A DNA stretch of 64,000 bases from Streptomyces pacificus. GTDB taxonomy: Bacteria; Actinomycetota; Actinomycetes; Streptomycetales; Streptomycetaceae. Each line of letters begins with the position of its first letter. Position 1 is the first letter of the stretch. This document shows, piece after piece, positions 16,260 to 25,619 of the stretch. Made by a program: the position numbers and the translations under genes. Under the pieces are notes generated by a model, which saw only the letters and a list, made by a program, of their open reading frames with translations, did not search any database and was not told the origin of the DNA. The stretch spans positions 186,001 through 250,000 of the forward strand of contig NZ_BLLG01000004.1 of NCBI RefSeq assembly GCF_011766325.1, written 5' to 3'.

Positions 16260-17843
16260 TTACTGCGGGGGATTGCCGTGCTTGCGGGACGGCAGGTCGG
16301 CGTGCTTCGTGCGGAGCATCGCGAGGGAGCGGATCAGCACCTCGCGGGTCTCGGCCGGGTCGATGACGTCGTCGACCAGTCCGCGCTCCGCCGCGTAGTA
16401 GGGATGCATCAGCTCGGCCTTGTACTCCTTGACCATGCGGGCGCGCATCGCGTCGGGGTCCTCGGCGCCGGCGATCTGGCGCCGGAAGATCACGTTGGCC
16501 GCGCCCTCCGCGCCCATCACGGCGATCTCGTTGGTGGGCCATGCGTAGGTGAGGTCGGCGCCGATGGACTGGGAGTCCATGACGATGTACGCGCCGCCGT
16601 AGGCCTTGCGCAGGATCAGCGAGATCCGGGGCACGGTCGCGTTGCAGTAGGCGTAGAGGAGCTTCGCACCGTGGCGGATGATGCCGCCGTGCTCCTGGTC
16701 GACTCCGGGCAGGAAGCCCGGAACATCCAGCAGTGTGACGATCGGGATGTTGAAGGCGTCGCACATCTGGACGAAGCGCGCGGCCTTCTCGCTCGCCTCG
16801 ATGTCGAGCACACCGGCCAGCGACTGCGGCTGGTTGGCGACGATCCCGACGACCTGGCCGTCCAGTCGGCCGAGGGCGCAGATGATGTTGCGCGCCCAGC
16901 GCTCGTGGATCTCCAGGTAGTCGCCGTCGTCGACGACCTCCTCGATGACCTTGTGCATGTCGTAGGGGCGGTTGCCGTCGGCCGGCACCAGGTCCAGCAG
17001 GACGTCGGAGCGGCGGTCCGCCGGGTCCTCGCTCGGCACCTGCGGCGGGTTCTCCCGGTTGTTCTGCGGGAGCATCGACAGCAGGTAGCGCACCTCCGCG
17101 ATGCAGGTCTCCTCGTCGTCGTACGCGAAGTGCGCCACGCCGCTGGTCTCGGCATGCACATCGGCACCGCCGAGGCCGTTCTGGGTGATGTCCTCGCCGG
17201 TGACCGCCTTGACCACGTCCGGGCCGGTGATGAACATCTGCGAGGTCTCACGGACCATGAACACGAAGTCGGTCAGCGCGGGCGAATAGGCCGCGCCGCC
17301 CGCGCACGGGCCGAGCATGACGCTGATCTGCGGGATGACGCCCGAGGCCCTGGTGTTGCGCTGGAAGATGCCGCCGTAGCCGGCGAGGGCGGAGACGCCC
17401 TCCTGGATACGGGCGCCTGCGCCGTCGTTCAGCGAGACCAGTGGCGCACCGGCCGCGATCGCCATGTCCATGATCTTGTGGATCTTCGTGGCGTGCGCCT
17501 CGCCCAGCGCACCGCCGAAGATCCGGAAGTCGTGCGCGTAGACGAAGACCGTGCGGCCCTCGACGGTGCCCCAGCCGGTGATCACACCGTCGGTGTAGGG
17601 CTTCTTCGACTCCAGCCCGAAGCCCGAGGCACGGTGCCGCCGGAGCTGCTCGACCTCTCGGAACGATCCCGCGTCCAGCAGCAGCTCGATGCGCTCCCTC
17701 GCGGTCAGCTTGCCCTTGGCGTGCTGCGCCTCGGTGGCCCGGTCGCTGGGGCCGCGCCGCGCCTGCTCACGAAGGTCGTGCAGCTCGGCCACACGCCCCC
17801 GCGCGTCGGTCGGCTCTCCCGCGGTCTCGTCCAAAACGGTCAT
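16260..17843 (-). CDS. accB: Acyl-CoA carboxylase beta subunit (carboxyltransferase)
   Basis: 527 residues of the biotin-dependent carboxyltransferase family. It transfers CO2 from carboxybiotin to acyl-CoA to make malonyl- or methylmalonyl-CoA. Both crotonase-like halves are present, with the oxyanion-hole glycines GPCAGGAAYSPA and KAYGGAYIVMDS. Residue 420 is Ile. In the well-studied Streptomyces enzymes Ile here is typical of AccB, which accepts acetyl-CoA as well as longer acyl-CoAs, while Asp marks the propionyl-CoA-specific PccB. AccE is encoded next to it; the biotin-carrying alpha subunit is not in this window. It supplies fatty-acid and polyketide precursors. TAGGG seven bases before the ATG is the likely ribosome binding site. 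Confidence 0.95.
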   Translation of the reverse strand: MTVLDETAGEPTDARGRVAELHDLREQARRGPSDRATEAQHAKGKLTARERIELLLDAGSFREVEQLRRHRASGFGLESKKPYTDGVITGWGTVEGRTVFVYAHDFRIFGGALGEAHATKIHKIMDMAIAAGAPLVSLNDGAGARIQEGVSALAGYGGIFQRNTRASGVIPQISVMLGPCAGGAAYSPALTDFVFMVRETSQMFITGPDVVKAVTGEDITQNGLGGADVHAETSGVAHFAYDDEETCIAEVRYLLSMLPQNNRENPPQVPSEDPADRRSDVLLDLVPADGNRPYDMHKVIEEVVDDGDYLEIHERWARNIICALGRLDGQVVGIVANQPQSLAGVLDIEASEKAARFVQMCDAFNIPIVTLLDVPGFLPGVDQEHGGIIRHGAKLLYAYCNATVPRISLILRKAYGGAYIVMDSQSIGADLTYAWPTNEIAVMGAEGAANVIFRRQIAGAEDPDAMRARMVKEYKAELMHPYYAAERGLVDDVIDPAETREVLIRSLAMLRTKHADLPSRKHGNPPQ

Positions 17844-18717
17844 GTACGAACCCTACGGAGCCGACCGGGAAAATCACGCCGTTGACTCCGTACAGTCTCA
17901 CGCCCGTTCTGCTGTCAGCCCCACACAGAACCATTTCGCACCACAGGTGAACTACTAGTTGAACGCTCCGGGGATTTGTGGCAGTCCCACAATGACGTCC
18001 TTCGATGGCGACCCCAGGGCCATGCACGGCAGCCGATGCCCCCTGAGCCGCGTGCGGCCCGGAGCGGGGAGGGGCCCACGCCTCCCCGGGCCGCGGCGCC
18101 GGGGGCCGGGGGCCGGTACGCCGGACAAGCGGCCGGACGGTCGCTCAGGCGCGCCAACGGGGCCACGAGCCAACAGGTTTCGCCGCCGCGAAGCCCGGGG
18201 GCCCTGGTCAGGGCCCCCGGCGGCACGGGCGCGGCGGACATGACGGCCAGTACACCGGCCGTGGCGCACCGCCGGAGGTTCGCCGCGGCCGGTTCGGGCG
18301 GCTGGGGCGCGGACGGCCGGAGGGCCTCCGCGTTGTCGGGGATCTCCAGCCGGGCCCGGCCGCGTGCGTGAGCGGCTGCCGCCGGCCGGGAAGCCCGGGA
18401 GCCCGGGAAGCATCCGTACGACGAGTTCACCGGATCGGTCCCCTGGGCGGGCCACCGGGTCAGGGAGGGGGCGGGTTCGGGTGCGCGGACCCGGAGGCCC
18501 GGGGCCTGGGGGCGCGGGGTGCGTGGCGGGGTGCGTGTCGGGGTGCGTGTCGGGGTGCGTGTCGGGGGCGGCAGCAGTGGGGCGCCTGCGGTGCGGAAGG
18601 CCCCGGCCCCGGCCGCAGCGGTCCGTCGCCCGCGGGGGCGCGGACGGCGGACCCGGATCCCGCCCCGGCCGGCACCTCGCGAGGGGATACCTGCGGCGGG
18701 GCGGCGGCGGTCCCGAC
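17844..18717. other. Gene-poor region upstream of accB
   Basis: About 870 bases without a gene I can defend. The first 110 bases are lower in GC and probably hold the accB promoter. The rest is extremely GC-rich; all long frames on both strands are Arg/Pro/Gly-rich with no recognisable domain. Together with the YceI fragment that follows, it looks like decaying DNA. Confidence 0.5.
18517..18564. repeat. Four tandem 12-bp units
   Basis: The unit GGGTGCGTGTCG occurs three times perfectly (18529-18564) after one copy with a single mismatch (18517-18528). As the unit length is a multiple of three it keeps frames open on both strands, which explains the artificial long frames here. Confidence 0.9.
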
Positions 18718-18880
18718 CGGACATACGGCAACGAGCGCGTCGGCTTCGAGGGCAGCGCCGAGGATCCTGCGCTCCGACTGGGGACTGACCTGGAACGCGG
18801 CTCTGGAGACCGGTGGTGTCATGGTCGGCGACAAGGTGAAGCTCAGCTTCGACATCTCCGCGATCAAGCAAGCCGCCTGA
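18718..18880 (+). pseudogene. YceI-family gene remnant, frameshifted and 5'-deleted
   Basis: Two adjacent frames together read as the C-terminal third of a YceI-like polyisoprenoid-binding protein. Frame one gives YGNERVGFEGSAE (18724-18762). The next frame gives RSDWGLTWNAALETGG, then VGDKVKLSFDISAIK, to TGA at 18878-18880. The join near 18762 needs a frameshift of one or two bases. No upstream sequence matches the missing N-terminal two thirds. YceI proteins are about 180 residues, so about 53 remain. It is a clear relic, unless a sequencing error explains the shift, which would not explain the missing front. Confidence 0.75.
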
Positions 18881-18993
18881 CCCTCTGCGGCGGGAGCCTC
18901 CCCCGATGCTGCTGCCCCGCAGCCGCGCCTCGGCCCGGGTGGTGCGGCTGCTCTCGGTGATGACGCTCTCGACGTTCCGCTTCCCGGTGCGCT

Positions 18994-20316
18994 TCAGAAA
19001 CCGCCGCCCGCGTCGAAGCCGCCGCCGGAGCCCCAGTCGCCGAAGTCGCCGCCGAAGTCGGAGGAGCTGAAGTCGGCTCCGGAGAAGTCGCCGCCGGAGA
19101 AGTCGCCGCCACCGTACTCGGCGCCGTACGCAGGGGTGGACAGGGCACTGCCCAGCAGCGTGCCGGCGAGCAGTCCGGGCAGCAGCGCGCCGCCGAAGTA
19201 GCCGCCCGCCCAGGGGCCGTAGGCGGGTCCGGCCTCCCAGTAGGGGCGGCGGCCGGACTCGGTCTCCACGGTCCTGGTCATGGGGTCCCGGCCGTCCTGG
19301 AGACGGGCCGCGTCGGCGGCGCACACGGGCACCTCGCGGGGGGCGCCGGCCGCCGGGGTCCAGTTCATATCGGTCGTGGACGGGCCGTGGCGCGGGTCGA
19401 AGAAGCACGGAGCGCGGCGCTCCGGCAGCGGGGCGCCCGCCCTGCGCGCTGCCAGCACCGCCAGCGCGAAGCGGCCCTCCTCCAGCGCTCCGGTGACGGC
19501 GCGCACGTCATGGGGGTGCTCCGCGGCGGCCATCGCGGACTTGGCCTCCTCGTAGGAGTCCAGGGCGCGTTCGTAGTCGGTGCGCATCGCGTCGTCGGCG
19601 CCCGGCTCGGACGGGTGGAAGTCCAGCCTGTCCAGTTCCTCGCCGTAGGCGGTGATGTCCTCGTCGACGACGACCCTCAGCTTCTCCAGCGCGGCCCGCT
19701 CCTCCTCGGCCCTGCGGCGGCGGTTGCGGCGGACCACGGCGTAGGCGCCCGCCCCACCCGCGACGAGCACGGTGCCGACGGCGATCAGCGAAGCCGTGCC
19801 GGCGCCCGTGGGGCCGGCCCCTTCGCTCCAGGACGCCGGTGCGCTGCCGCGGACGGTCGGAAGTGCCTGGTCGACGAAGTTGCCGAGCTGTGTGGCGGCG
19901 TCCCCGCCCGGGGTGTTCACCCCGGAGACGATGGTGCGCACCGCGTCCCGGGGCATCACGGTGCCGTCGGCGCCCGCGTCGAACCGGTCGCCGAGGCGGA
20001 TGGCGTACAGCCCCGTGATTCCGGTGGCGGTACGGAGATCGCGCAGCACACTGTCCGCGGGGAACTGCGCACTCTCGGGCAGGACGGCGACGAACACGGG
20101 CTTGTCCGCGCTCACGATCCGCTCCTCGAGGGCCTCCTCGTCGGCCTGGGACAGCTGGGCACGGGCCGCGGGGTCCACATAGACCGGGCCCTGCTTCAGT
20201 GCGGCGGCCGCGTCGGAGACGCCCGTGTCCCGGGCGCTCGCGCCCGGCGCGAGCGCGAGCAGCAGAAGCACCAACCCGGCAAGGGCGGAAAGCAGGGCAA
20301 ACGGCCTGGTCCTCAT
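18994..20316 (-). CDS. Signal-peptide-bearing membrane protein with Gly/Asp/Phe-rich tail
   Basis: 440 residues from ATG 20316; a longer frame exists, but the signal sequence begins here (RPFALLSALAGLVLLLLALAPGASA). A mature domain of about 130 residues resembles the extracytoplasmic parts of TPM-type proteins, without certainty. One transmembrane helix lies at about 173-195, followed by a basic stop-transfer stretch (RRNRRRR), a helical cytoplasmic region, and a C-terminal tail of GGGDFSGGDFSG-type repeats. Function unknown. It is 103 bases downstream of cimA on the same strand. Confidence 0.8.
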   Translation of the reverse strand: MRTRPFALLSALAGLVLLLLALAPGASARDTGVSDAAAALKQGPVYVDPAARAQLSQADEEALEERIVSADKPVFVAVLPESAQFPADSVLRDLRTATGITGLYAIRLGDRFDAGADGTVMPRDAVRTIVSGVNTPGGDAATQLGNFVDQALPTVRGSAPASWSEGAGPTGAGTASLIAVGTVLVAGGAGAYAVVRRNRRRRAEEERAALEKLRVVVDEDITAYGEELDRLDFHPSEPGADDAMRTDYERALDSYEEAKSAMAAAEHPHDVRAVTGALEEGRFALAVLAARRAGAPLPERRAPCFFDPRHGPSTTDMNWTPAAGAPREVPVCAADAARLQDGRDPMTRTVETESGRRPYWEAGPAYGPWAGGYFGGALLPGLLAGTLLGSALSTPAYGAEYGGGDFSGGDFSGADFSSSDFGGDFGDWGSGGGFDAGGGF

Positions 20317-20419
20317 ACCATCGAACCTACCCGAACACTGCTGAAGAGGACACAGCCCCCGGTGGTACCAACCGGGCCGGCACCGCACCGGGAGCCTCCC
20401 CGCGGGCCGGGCCACCGGG

Positions 20420-22048
20420 TCACTCGGCGGGCTCGACGCCCGCGCGCAGCAGCCCGTAGGTGTACGCGTCCTCCAGGGCCTGCCAGGAGGCGGCGATGAT
20501 GTTGTCGCCGACTCCGACCGTGGACCACTCGCCGGTCCCGTCGCCGGTGGTGGTCAGCACCCGGGTGGTCGAGCCCGTGCCGTGCCGGCCCTCGAGGATG
20601 CGGACGCGGTAGTCGATCAGCTCCAACTTGGCGAGTTGGGGGTAGATCCGCTCCAGCCCCACCCGCATCGCCCGGTCCAGCGCGTTGACGGGACCGTTGC
20701 CCTCGGCGGTCGCGACGATGCGCTCGCCCTTGGCCCACAGCTTCACCGTCGCCTCGTTGGCATGGCTGCCGTCCGGGCGGTCCTCGACGATGACCCGCCA
20801 GGACTCGGTGCGGAAGTAGCCGAGCGCACGCCCTTCCGCCTCCGCACGCAGCAGCAGTTCGAAGGAGGCGTCGGCCGCCTCGTACGTGTAGCCGCGCAGC
20901 TCCCGCTCCTTGACCCGCTCGACGACCCGGCCGACGAGTTCCCGGTCGCCGCCGAGGTCGACACCGAGCTCCCTGCCCTTGAGCTCGACGGAGGCGCGGC
21001 CCGCCATGTCGGAGACCAGCATCCGCATGGTGTTTCCGACCTGCTCGGGGTCGATGTGCTGGTACAGGTCGGGATCGACCTTGATCGCGGAGGCGTGCAG
21101 TCCGGCCTTGTGGGCGAAGGCGGAGAGACCCACGTAGGGCTGATGCGTGGACGGTGTGAGGTTGACGACCTCGGCGACGGCGTGCGAGATCCGGGTCATC
21201 TCCCGCAGCGCACCCGCGGGCAGCACCTGCTTGCCGTACTTCAGCTCCAGTGCCGCCACCACCGGGAAGAGGTTGGCGTTGCCGACGCGCTCCCCGTAGC
21301 CGTTGGCGGTGCACTGGACGTGCGTCGCGCCCGCGTCGACGGCGGCGAGCGTGTTCGCCACGGCGCAGCCGGTGTCGTCCTGGGCGTGGATGCCGAGGCG
21401 CGCGCCGGTGTCGGCGAGGACGGTGGCGACGACCGCCTGGACCTGGGCGGGCAGCATGCCGCCGTTGGTGTCGCAGAGGATGACCACGTCGGCGCCCGCC
21501 TCGTGGGCGGTGCGGACGACCGCCTTCGCATAGGCGGGGTCGGCCCGGTAGCCGTCGAAGAAGTGCTCGCAGTCCACGAACACCCGCCGACCGTGCGAGC
21601 GCAGATGGGAGACGGTGTCGCGGACCATCGCCAGGTTCTCGTCGAGGGTCGTGCGCAGCGCCAGCTCTACATGGCGGTCGTGGGACTTGGCCACCAGCGT
21701 CACCACCGGTGCCCCGGACTCCAGCAGCGCCTTGACCTGCGGGTCCTCGGCGGCGACGGCGTTCGGGCGGCGGGTGGCGCCGAAGGCGACGAGCCGGGCG
21801 TGCCGGAAGTCGATCTCCTGGCGGGCCCGGGCGAAGAACTCCGTGTCCCGGGGGTTGGCGCCCGGCCAGCCGCCCTCGATGAAGCCCACGCCGAACTCGT
21901 CGAGGTGCCGGGCGATGGCCAGCTTGTCCGCGACGGTGAGGTTGATGCCCTCGCGCTGCGCTCCGTCACGCAGCGTGGTGTCGAAGACATGGAAGCCGTC
22001 GTCGAGGACCGTGTACCTATCGTTGTCGTCGGGGGCCGCTGTGGTCAT
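20420..22048 (-). CDS. cimA: Citramalate synthase (type with LeuA dimer domain)
   Basis: 542 residues. The HMGL-like TIM barrel has DTTLRDGAQ near the start, the metal/acid residues in HAQDDTGCAVAN, and NGYGERVGN. A communication region and a LeuA-type regulatory domain make up the C-terminal third. The overall pattern fits the citramalate/2-isopropylmalate synthase-like group that joins pyruvate and acetyl-CoA to (R)-citramalate, the first step of threonine-independent isoleucine synthesis. Older annotation calls the orthologue leuA2. ATG 22048 is used; the longer frame upstream runs through the attenuator. The Ile-rich leader peptide (22234-22275) supports a role in isoleucine supply. Confidence 0.88.
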   Translation of the reverse strand: MTTAAPDDNDRYTVLDDGFHVFDTTLRDGAQREGINLTVADKLAIARHLDEFGVGFIEGGWPGANPRDTEFFARARQEIDFRHARLVAFGATRRPNAVAAEDPQVKALLESGAPVVTLVAKSHDRHVELALRTTLDENLAMVRDTVSHLRSHGRRVFVDCEHFFDGYRADPAYAKAVVRTAHEAGADVVILCDTNGGMLPAQVQAVVATVLADTGARLGIHAQDDTGCAVANTLAAVDAGATHVQCTANGYGERVGNANLFPVVAALELKYGKQVLPAGALREMTRISHAVAEVVNLTPSTHQPYVGLSAFAHKAGLHASAIKVDPDLYQHIDPEQVGNTMRMLVSDMAGRASVELKGRELGVDLGGDRELVGRVVERVKERELRGYTYEAADASFELLLRAEAEGRALGYFRTESWRVIVEDRPDGSHANEATVKLWAKGERIVATAEGNGPVNALDRAMRVGLERIYPQLAKLELIDYRVRILEGRHGTGSTTRVLTTTGDGTGEWSTVGVGDNIIAASWQALEDAYTYGLLRAGVEPAE

Positions 22049-22152
22049 GGCTCTGGTGACTCCTGTCGGATGAGTGGCTCCGGAAGCTCTGGCTCCACTT
22101 GCCCCCATCTTCGCGCGCCTCGGTCTCCGGCCGGGGGTGGGGCCGCACAACG

Positions 22153-22178
22153 AAAAAACCCCTCGCGGGTGCGAGAGG
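22153..22178 (-). terminator. Attenuator terminator upstream of cimA
   Basis: On the minus strand an 8-bp stem with one G-U pair (CCUCUCGC / GCGAGGGG) and loop ACCC is followed directly by six U residues. It lies 56 bases after the leader-peptide stop and 105 bases before the cimA start. This is a classic intrinsic terminator in a place where only attenuation makes sense. Confidence 0.85.
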
Positions 22179-22233
22179 TCTGCGCGCGGGTCTGGGGCAC
22201 GGTGCCGCCGCCGCGGGGGGTTGCCGTCCACGG

Positions 22234-22275
22234 TCAGCGGTCACTGCGGACCGGCGCGCTGCTGCCGATAATCAT
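22234..22275 (-). CDS. Putative cimA leader peptide with tandem Ile codons
   Basis: The minus strand reads ATG ATT ATC GGC and continues to TGA, giving MIIGSSAPVRSDR. ATT is rare in this genome, and two consecutive Ile codons are what an isoleucine-sensing leader needs. A frame extended to GTG 22290 would add five residues (MLAFA). I see no strong ribosome binding site, so the start, or leaderless translation, is uncertain. An intrinsic terminator follows before cimA. Confidence 0.6.
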   Translation of the reverse strand: MIIGSSAPVRSDR

Positions 22276-22352
22276 GGCGAATGCGAGCACGGCGGCAGTG
22301 TGCCATATCGGCGCACCGGCATGGACAGCGGTCTCAGTATGCGGGCAGCGGG

Positions 22353-22408
22353 GCCGGGCCCGGTCCGCCGCCGCACCGCGCCGGGTGGGGCGGCGGACCG
22401 GGCCCGGC
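22353..22408 (-). terminator. Terminator of ilvE
   Basis: A perfect 20-bp stem (22353-22372 with 22389-22408) with a 16-base loop, 5 bases after the ilvE stop codon on the minus strand. It also lies upstream of the cimA leader, so it isolates the two transcripts. Confidence 0.85.
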
Positions 22409-22413
22409 GGCGG

Positions 22414-23502
22414 TCAGCCCAGTTCGCGCATCCAGCCGTGCCGGTCCTCGGCCGTACCGGTCTGGATGGCCAGGAGGGCCCTGCGCAGCTCCATCGTGAC
22501 CTTGCCCGGCTCGCCGTTCGACTGGGTCCACTCGCCGCCGGTGGACTTGACGGTACCCACGGGTGTGATGGCCGCGGCGGTGCCGCAGGCGAAGACCTCG
22601 GTGAGGGTGCCGTTCTCGGTGTCGCGCTTCCACTGGTCGGTGGTGATCGTGCCTTCCTCGGACCCGTAGCCGAGGTCACGGGCCAGGGTGAGCAGCGAGT
22701 CCCGGGTGATGCCGGCCAGCAGCGAGCCGGTGAGCTCGGGTGTGACGATCCTGTCCCCGTACACGAAGTACAGGTTCATGCCGCCCATCTCCTCCACGGT
22801 CCTGTGCTCCAGGGCGTCGAGCCAGACGACCTGGTCGCACCCCTCGGCCGCGGCCTCGGCCTGGGCCAGGAGGGAGGCGGCGTAGTTGCCGCCGGTCTTG
22901 GCGAAGCCCATGCCGCCGGGGACGGCGCGGACGTAGTTCTCCGACAGCCAGACGGAGACGGGCTTGACACCGCCCGGGAAGTACGCGCCGGCGGGCGAGG
23001 CGATGACGATGAAGAGGTACTCGTTGGCCGGCCGGACGCCCAGTCCGACCTCGTTGGCGAACATGAAAGGACGCAGGTAGAGGGAGGACTCGCCGCCGTG
23101 CTCCGGGACCCAGGCCTTGTCCTGCTGGACCAGTGCGTCGCACGCCGCGATGAAGGTCTCGACCGGCAGCTCCGGCATGGCCAGGCGGCGGGCGGAGAGC
23201 TGGAAGCGGCGGGCGTTCGCGTCGGGCCGGAAGGTGGCGACCGAGCCGTCGGGCCTGCGGTAGGCCTTCAGCCCCTCGAAGATCTCCTGCGCGTAGTGCA
23301 GGGTCATGTTGGCCGGGTCGATCGACAGCTGCGCATAGGGGGTCAGCTCGGCATCGTGCCAGCCCCGGCCCTCGGTCCACTTGATCGTCACCATGTGATC
23401 GGTGAAGTGGCGGCCGAATCCCGGGCTGGCCAGGATCGCCTCGCGCTCCGCGTCGGACCGGGGGGTCGAGGAGGGCTTGAGCTCGATCGAGGGCGTCGTC
23501 AT
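22414..23502 (-). CDS. ilvE: Branched-chain amino acid aminotransferase
   Basis: 362 residues, class IV PLP-dependent transaminase. The PLP lysine lies in [16 protein letters not shown], a typical BCAT signature, and the LYLRPFMFA and SSLYLRPF strands match the large-type BCATs. It transfers amino groups between glutamate and the 2-keto acids of Val, Leu and Ile, the last step of their synthesis and the first of their breakdown. The gene stands alone between two strong hairpins. The ATG is at 23502. Confidence 0.95.
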   Translation of the reverse strand: MTTPSIELKPSSTPRSDAEREAILASPGFGRHFTDHMVTIKWTEGRGWHDAELTPYAQLSIDPANMTLHYAQEIFEGLKAYRRPDGSVATFRPDANARRFQLSARRLAMPELPVETFIAACDALVQQDKAWVPEHGGESSLYLRPFMFANEVGLGVRPANEYLFIVIASPAGAYFPGGVKPVSVWLSENYVRAVPGGMGFAKTGGNYAASLLAQAEAAAEGCDQVVWLDALEHRTVEEMGGMNLYFVYGDRIVTPELTGSLLAGITRDSLLTLARDLGYGSEEGTITTDQWKRDTENGTLTEVFACGTAAAITPVGTVKSTGGEWTQSNGEPGKVTMELRRALLAIQTGTAEDRHGWMRELG

Positions 23503-23709
23503 GTCTGCGTGTCCTTCACCGTGTGTGTGTGACGGACCGCGCTCACGTCTGTACGTCTGCTCGCCCCGTGTACATCGGTACCAGGACGTCCGAGCTTCCC
23601 CGCATGATGCGGCCCCACGTTCGATTATCGCAGTGCGTGGCGGCGGGAACGGAACAGCGTGGGCTGCGGCCCAAGGGTCGATGGTGGCACCCGGGGGCCG
23701 CAGAGGAGA

Positions 23710-23740
23710 AGCCGCCGGGTGCGTGCGCGACCCGGCGGCT
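23710..23740 (-). terminator. Terminator of leuB
   Basis: An 11-bp perfect stem (AGCCGCCGGGT with ACCCGGCGGCT), 9-base loop, 24 bases after the leuB stop codon on the minus strand. Confidence 0.8.
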
Positions 23741-23763
23741 CCGAGGATTCGGGATCCGGCGGG

Positions 23764-24837
23764 TCAGCCCGCTACTCGCGCCGCGAGCGCGTCGCCGATC
23801 TCGTCGGTGGTGCGCTGGCGGCCCCCCGCCGCACCTTCGGCGTCGGAGCGGGACTCCCCCCGGTCCGCCAGATCGGCGGCGACGGCGTCCTCGACACGTG
23901 CGGCCTCGGCCTCGTGACCGAGGTGGCGCAGGAGCAGGGCGACGGACAGCACCGTGGCCGTGGGGTCGGCCTTGCCGGTGCCCGCGATGTCGGGAGCGGA
24001 GCCGTGGACGGGCTCGAACATCGACGGGAATTCACCCGTCGGATTGATGTTGCCGGAGGCGGCCAGGCCGATACCGCCGGTGACGGCCGCGGCGAGATCG
24101 GTGAGGATGTCACCGAAGAGGTTGTCGGTGACGATGACGTCGAAGCGCTCGGGCTGGGTGACGAAGAAGATCGTCGCGGCGTCGACGTGGAGATAGTCGG
24201 TGGTGACCGCCGGGTACTCCTCGGCGACCTTGTCGAAGATCCTCTTCCACATATGGCCCGCGTGGACGAGGACGTTGTTCTTGTGAACCAGCGTCAGCTT
24301 CTTGCGGGGGCGGGTGTCCGCCCGCGCGAACGCGTCCCTGACGACCCGCTCGACGCCGTACGCCGTGTTGACGCTCACCTCGGTGGCGACCTCCGCGGGC
24401 GTACCGGTGCGCAGGGCACCGCCGTTGCCGGTGTACGGGCCCTCGGTGCCCTCGCGGACGACCACGAAGTCGATCTCCGGGCGGCCCGCCAGCGGGGTCG
24501 CGGTGTTCGGAAAGAGCTTCGAGGGGCGCAGGTTGACGTAGTGGTCGAAGGCGAACCGCAGCTTGAGCAGCAGCCCTCGCTCCAGGACACCGGCCGGTAC
24601 GGACGGATCGCCGATCGCTCCGAGGAGAATCGCGTCATGCTGCCTGAGGGAGTCGAGTTCCGCCTCCGGGAGGGTCTCGCCGGTGCGGTGCCAGCGCCTG
24701 GCGCCGAGGTCGTACTCCCGGGTCTCCAGCTTCACATCCTGAGGAAGTACGGCCGACAGGACCTTGAGGCCCTGGGCCACCACCTCCTGGCCGATGCCGT
24801 CGCCGGGGATCACTGCGAGATTGAGGCTGCGAGACAT
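23764..24837 (-). CDS. leuB: 3-isopropylmalate dehydrogenase
   Basis: 357 residues. GDGIG near the N terminus, the metal-binding Asp residues in [11 protein letters not shown], and the NAD-binding [13 protein letters not shown] are all intact. It oxidises and decarboxylates 3-isopropylmalate in leucine synthesis and the 3-methylmalate formed after citramalate synthase in isoleucine synthesis, which links it to cimA nearby. Length fits the actinobacterial subgroup. The ATG at 24837 is preceded by GGAG at 12 bases. A perfect 10-bp palindrome TGGACGTCCA (24873-24882) sits 36 bases upstream and may be an operator. Confidence 0.95.
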   Translation of the reverse strand: MSRSLNLAVIPGDGIGQEVVAQGLKVLSAVLPQDVKLETREYDLGARRWHRTGETLPEAELDSLRQHDAILLGAIGDPSVPAGVLERGLLLKLRFAFDHYVNLRPSKLFPNTATPLAGRPEIDFVVVREGTEGPYTGNGGALRTGTPAEVATEVSVNTAYGVERVVRDAFARADTRPRKKLTLVHKNNVLVHAGHMWKRIFDKVAEEYPAVTTDYLHVDAATIFFVTQPERFDVIVTDNLFGDILTDLAAAVTGGIGLAASGNINPTGEFPSMFEPVHGSAPDIAGTGKADPTATVLSVALLLRHLGHEAEAARVEDAVAADLADRGESRSDAEGAAGGRQRTTDEIGDALAARVAG

Positions 24838-25290
24838 AACCGCACCGTACTCCGCGTCCCATCGCATGACACTGGACGTCCACCATGCGGACGCGGGCTC
24901 GCGGCCGACGCCTGCCGGCACGCGGCGCACGGGCCCCGGCACCGGCCCTTCACGCCTTCCGGGAGCCAGCCGGCCTCCCGGCAGCGCCCCACCCCGGCAC
25001 CCGGGACAGGCCCCCGCTCGGGCCCGCCATCGCGGCGGCCCGCGCTCCGGCCCGCCGCAGCGGCACGCAAGCCGGAGTGGCACGCAAGCCGGAGCGCGCA
25101 CGTCCCCGCTACGGCGGCTACCGACCGCAGGACCGCGGCGCGAGAGAACGGAGCCGGAGAACCGAGCGGGAAGAACAGGGGCGGGGACGGACGGCGACGA
25201 CCGCGGCGCGGTCGGCACTTCACCGACCGCGGCGGGCTGATCCGAGACGCCGGCACGGCCGGAGAACGGTGGGGCCGGTGCGACCGGCGG
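24838..25290. other. Gap upstream of leuB, short direct repeats
   Basis: No gene seen in about 450 bases. A 16-bp direct repeat GGCACGCAAGCCGGAG occurs at 25062-25077 and 25079-25094. The first 60 bases next to leuB are less GC-rich and probably hold its promoter. Confidence 0.5.
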
Positions 25291-25344
25291 GACCGGCGGG
25301 ACCGGCCGGTGACCCCCGGGCGCCACCGGCCGGTCCCGCCGGTC
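25291..25344 (-). terminator. 21-bp perfect inverted repeat after the 48-residue gene
   Basis: Arms 25291-25311 and 25324-25344 pair perfectly over 21 bp, with a 12-base loop. The outer arm reaches into the stop codon of the small gene at 25343. It is one of the strongest hairpins in the window. Confidence 0.8.
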
Positions 25345-25489
25345 AGTGGCCGGTCTCGCCGCCGTTGTCCCTGCGGTCCAGGGCACGCTGCAGCGCCGCG
25401 GCGGCGTTCGCTGCGGTGCTCCTTCGGTCGGTGTCGCTGACGCGAGGTGCGTGACGGACGCGGCGACGGAGGAGGGTCCGCTCGGGCAT
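25343..25489 (-). CDS. 48-residue basic protein of unknown function
   Basis: A small gene starting [17 protein letters not shown] and ending [10 protein letters not shown], rich in Arg and Ala. ATG 25489 has AAGGAG nine bases upstream, a near-ideal ribosome binding site that decides the start over the longer open frame. It stands alone, with a strong hairpin at the 3' end and a low-GC promoter region upstream. The family looks familiar from other Streptomyces, but I know of no function. Confidence 0.75.
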   Translation of the reverse strand: MPERTLLRRRVRHAPRVSDTDRRSTAANAAAALQRALDRRDNGGETGH

Positions 25490-25619
25490 GGTCGTCGACT
25501 CCTTGAGATCGGGAACGATCGAAGGCGCCGGAAGGGGCGGGGAGCGGGCCGCAGGGGTTGCCTGCTTCGGGGCGCCGGCTCGGACCGCCATTCGCTGGAT
25601 CGAGCGAGACGTTCGGCTT

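Noticed and set aside
17915..19408. Long minus-strand frame through the gap upstream of accB and into the membrane protein gene
   Set aside because: Low-complexity Arg/Pro sequence, kept open by the 12-bp tandem repeat, and it overlaps the YceI relic on the other strand.
22048..22231. N-terminal extension of cimA to 22231
   Set aside because: It would translate the attenuator hairpin and its U run; the conserved protein begins at the ATG at 22048.
20582..22669. A 695-codon plus-strand frame opposite cimA and across into ilvE
   Set aside because: It is antisense to conserved domains and crosses the cimA attenuator and the ilvE terminator; no ribosome binding site or domain.
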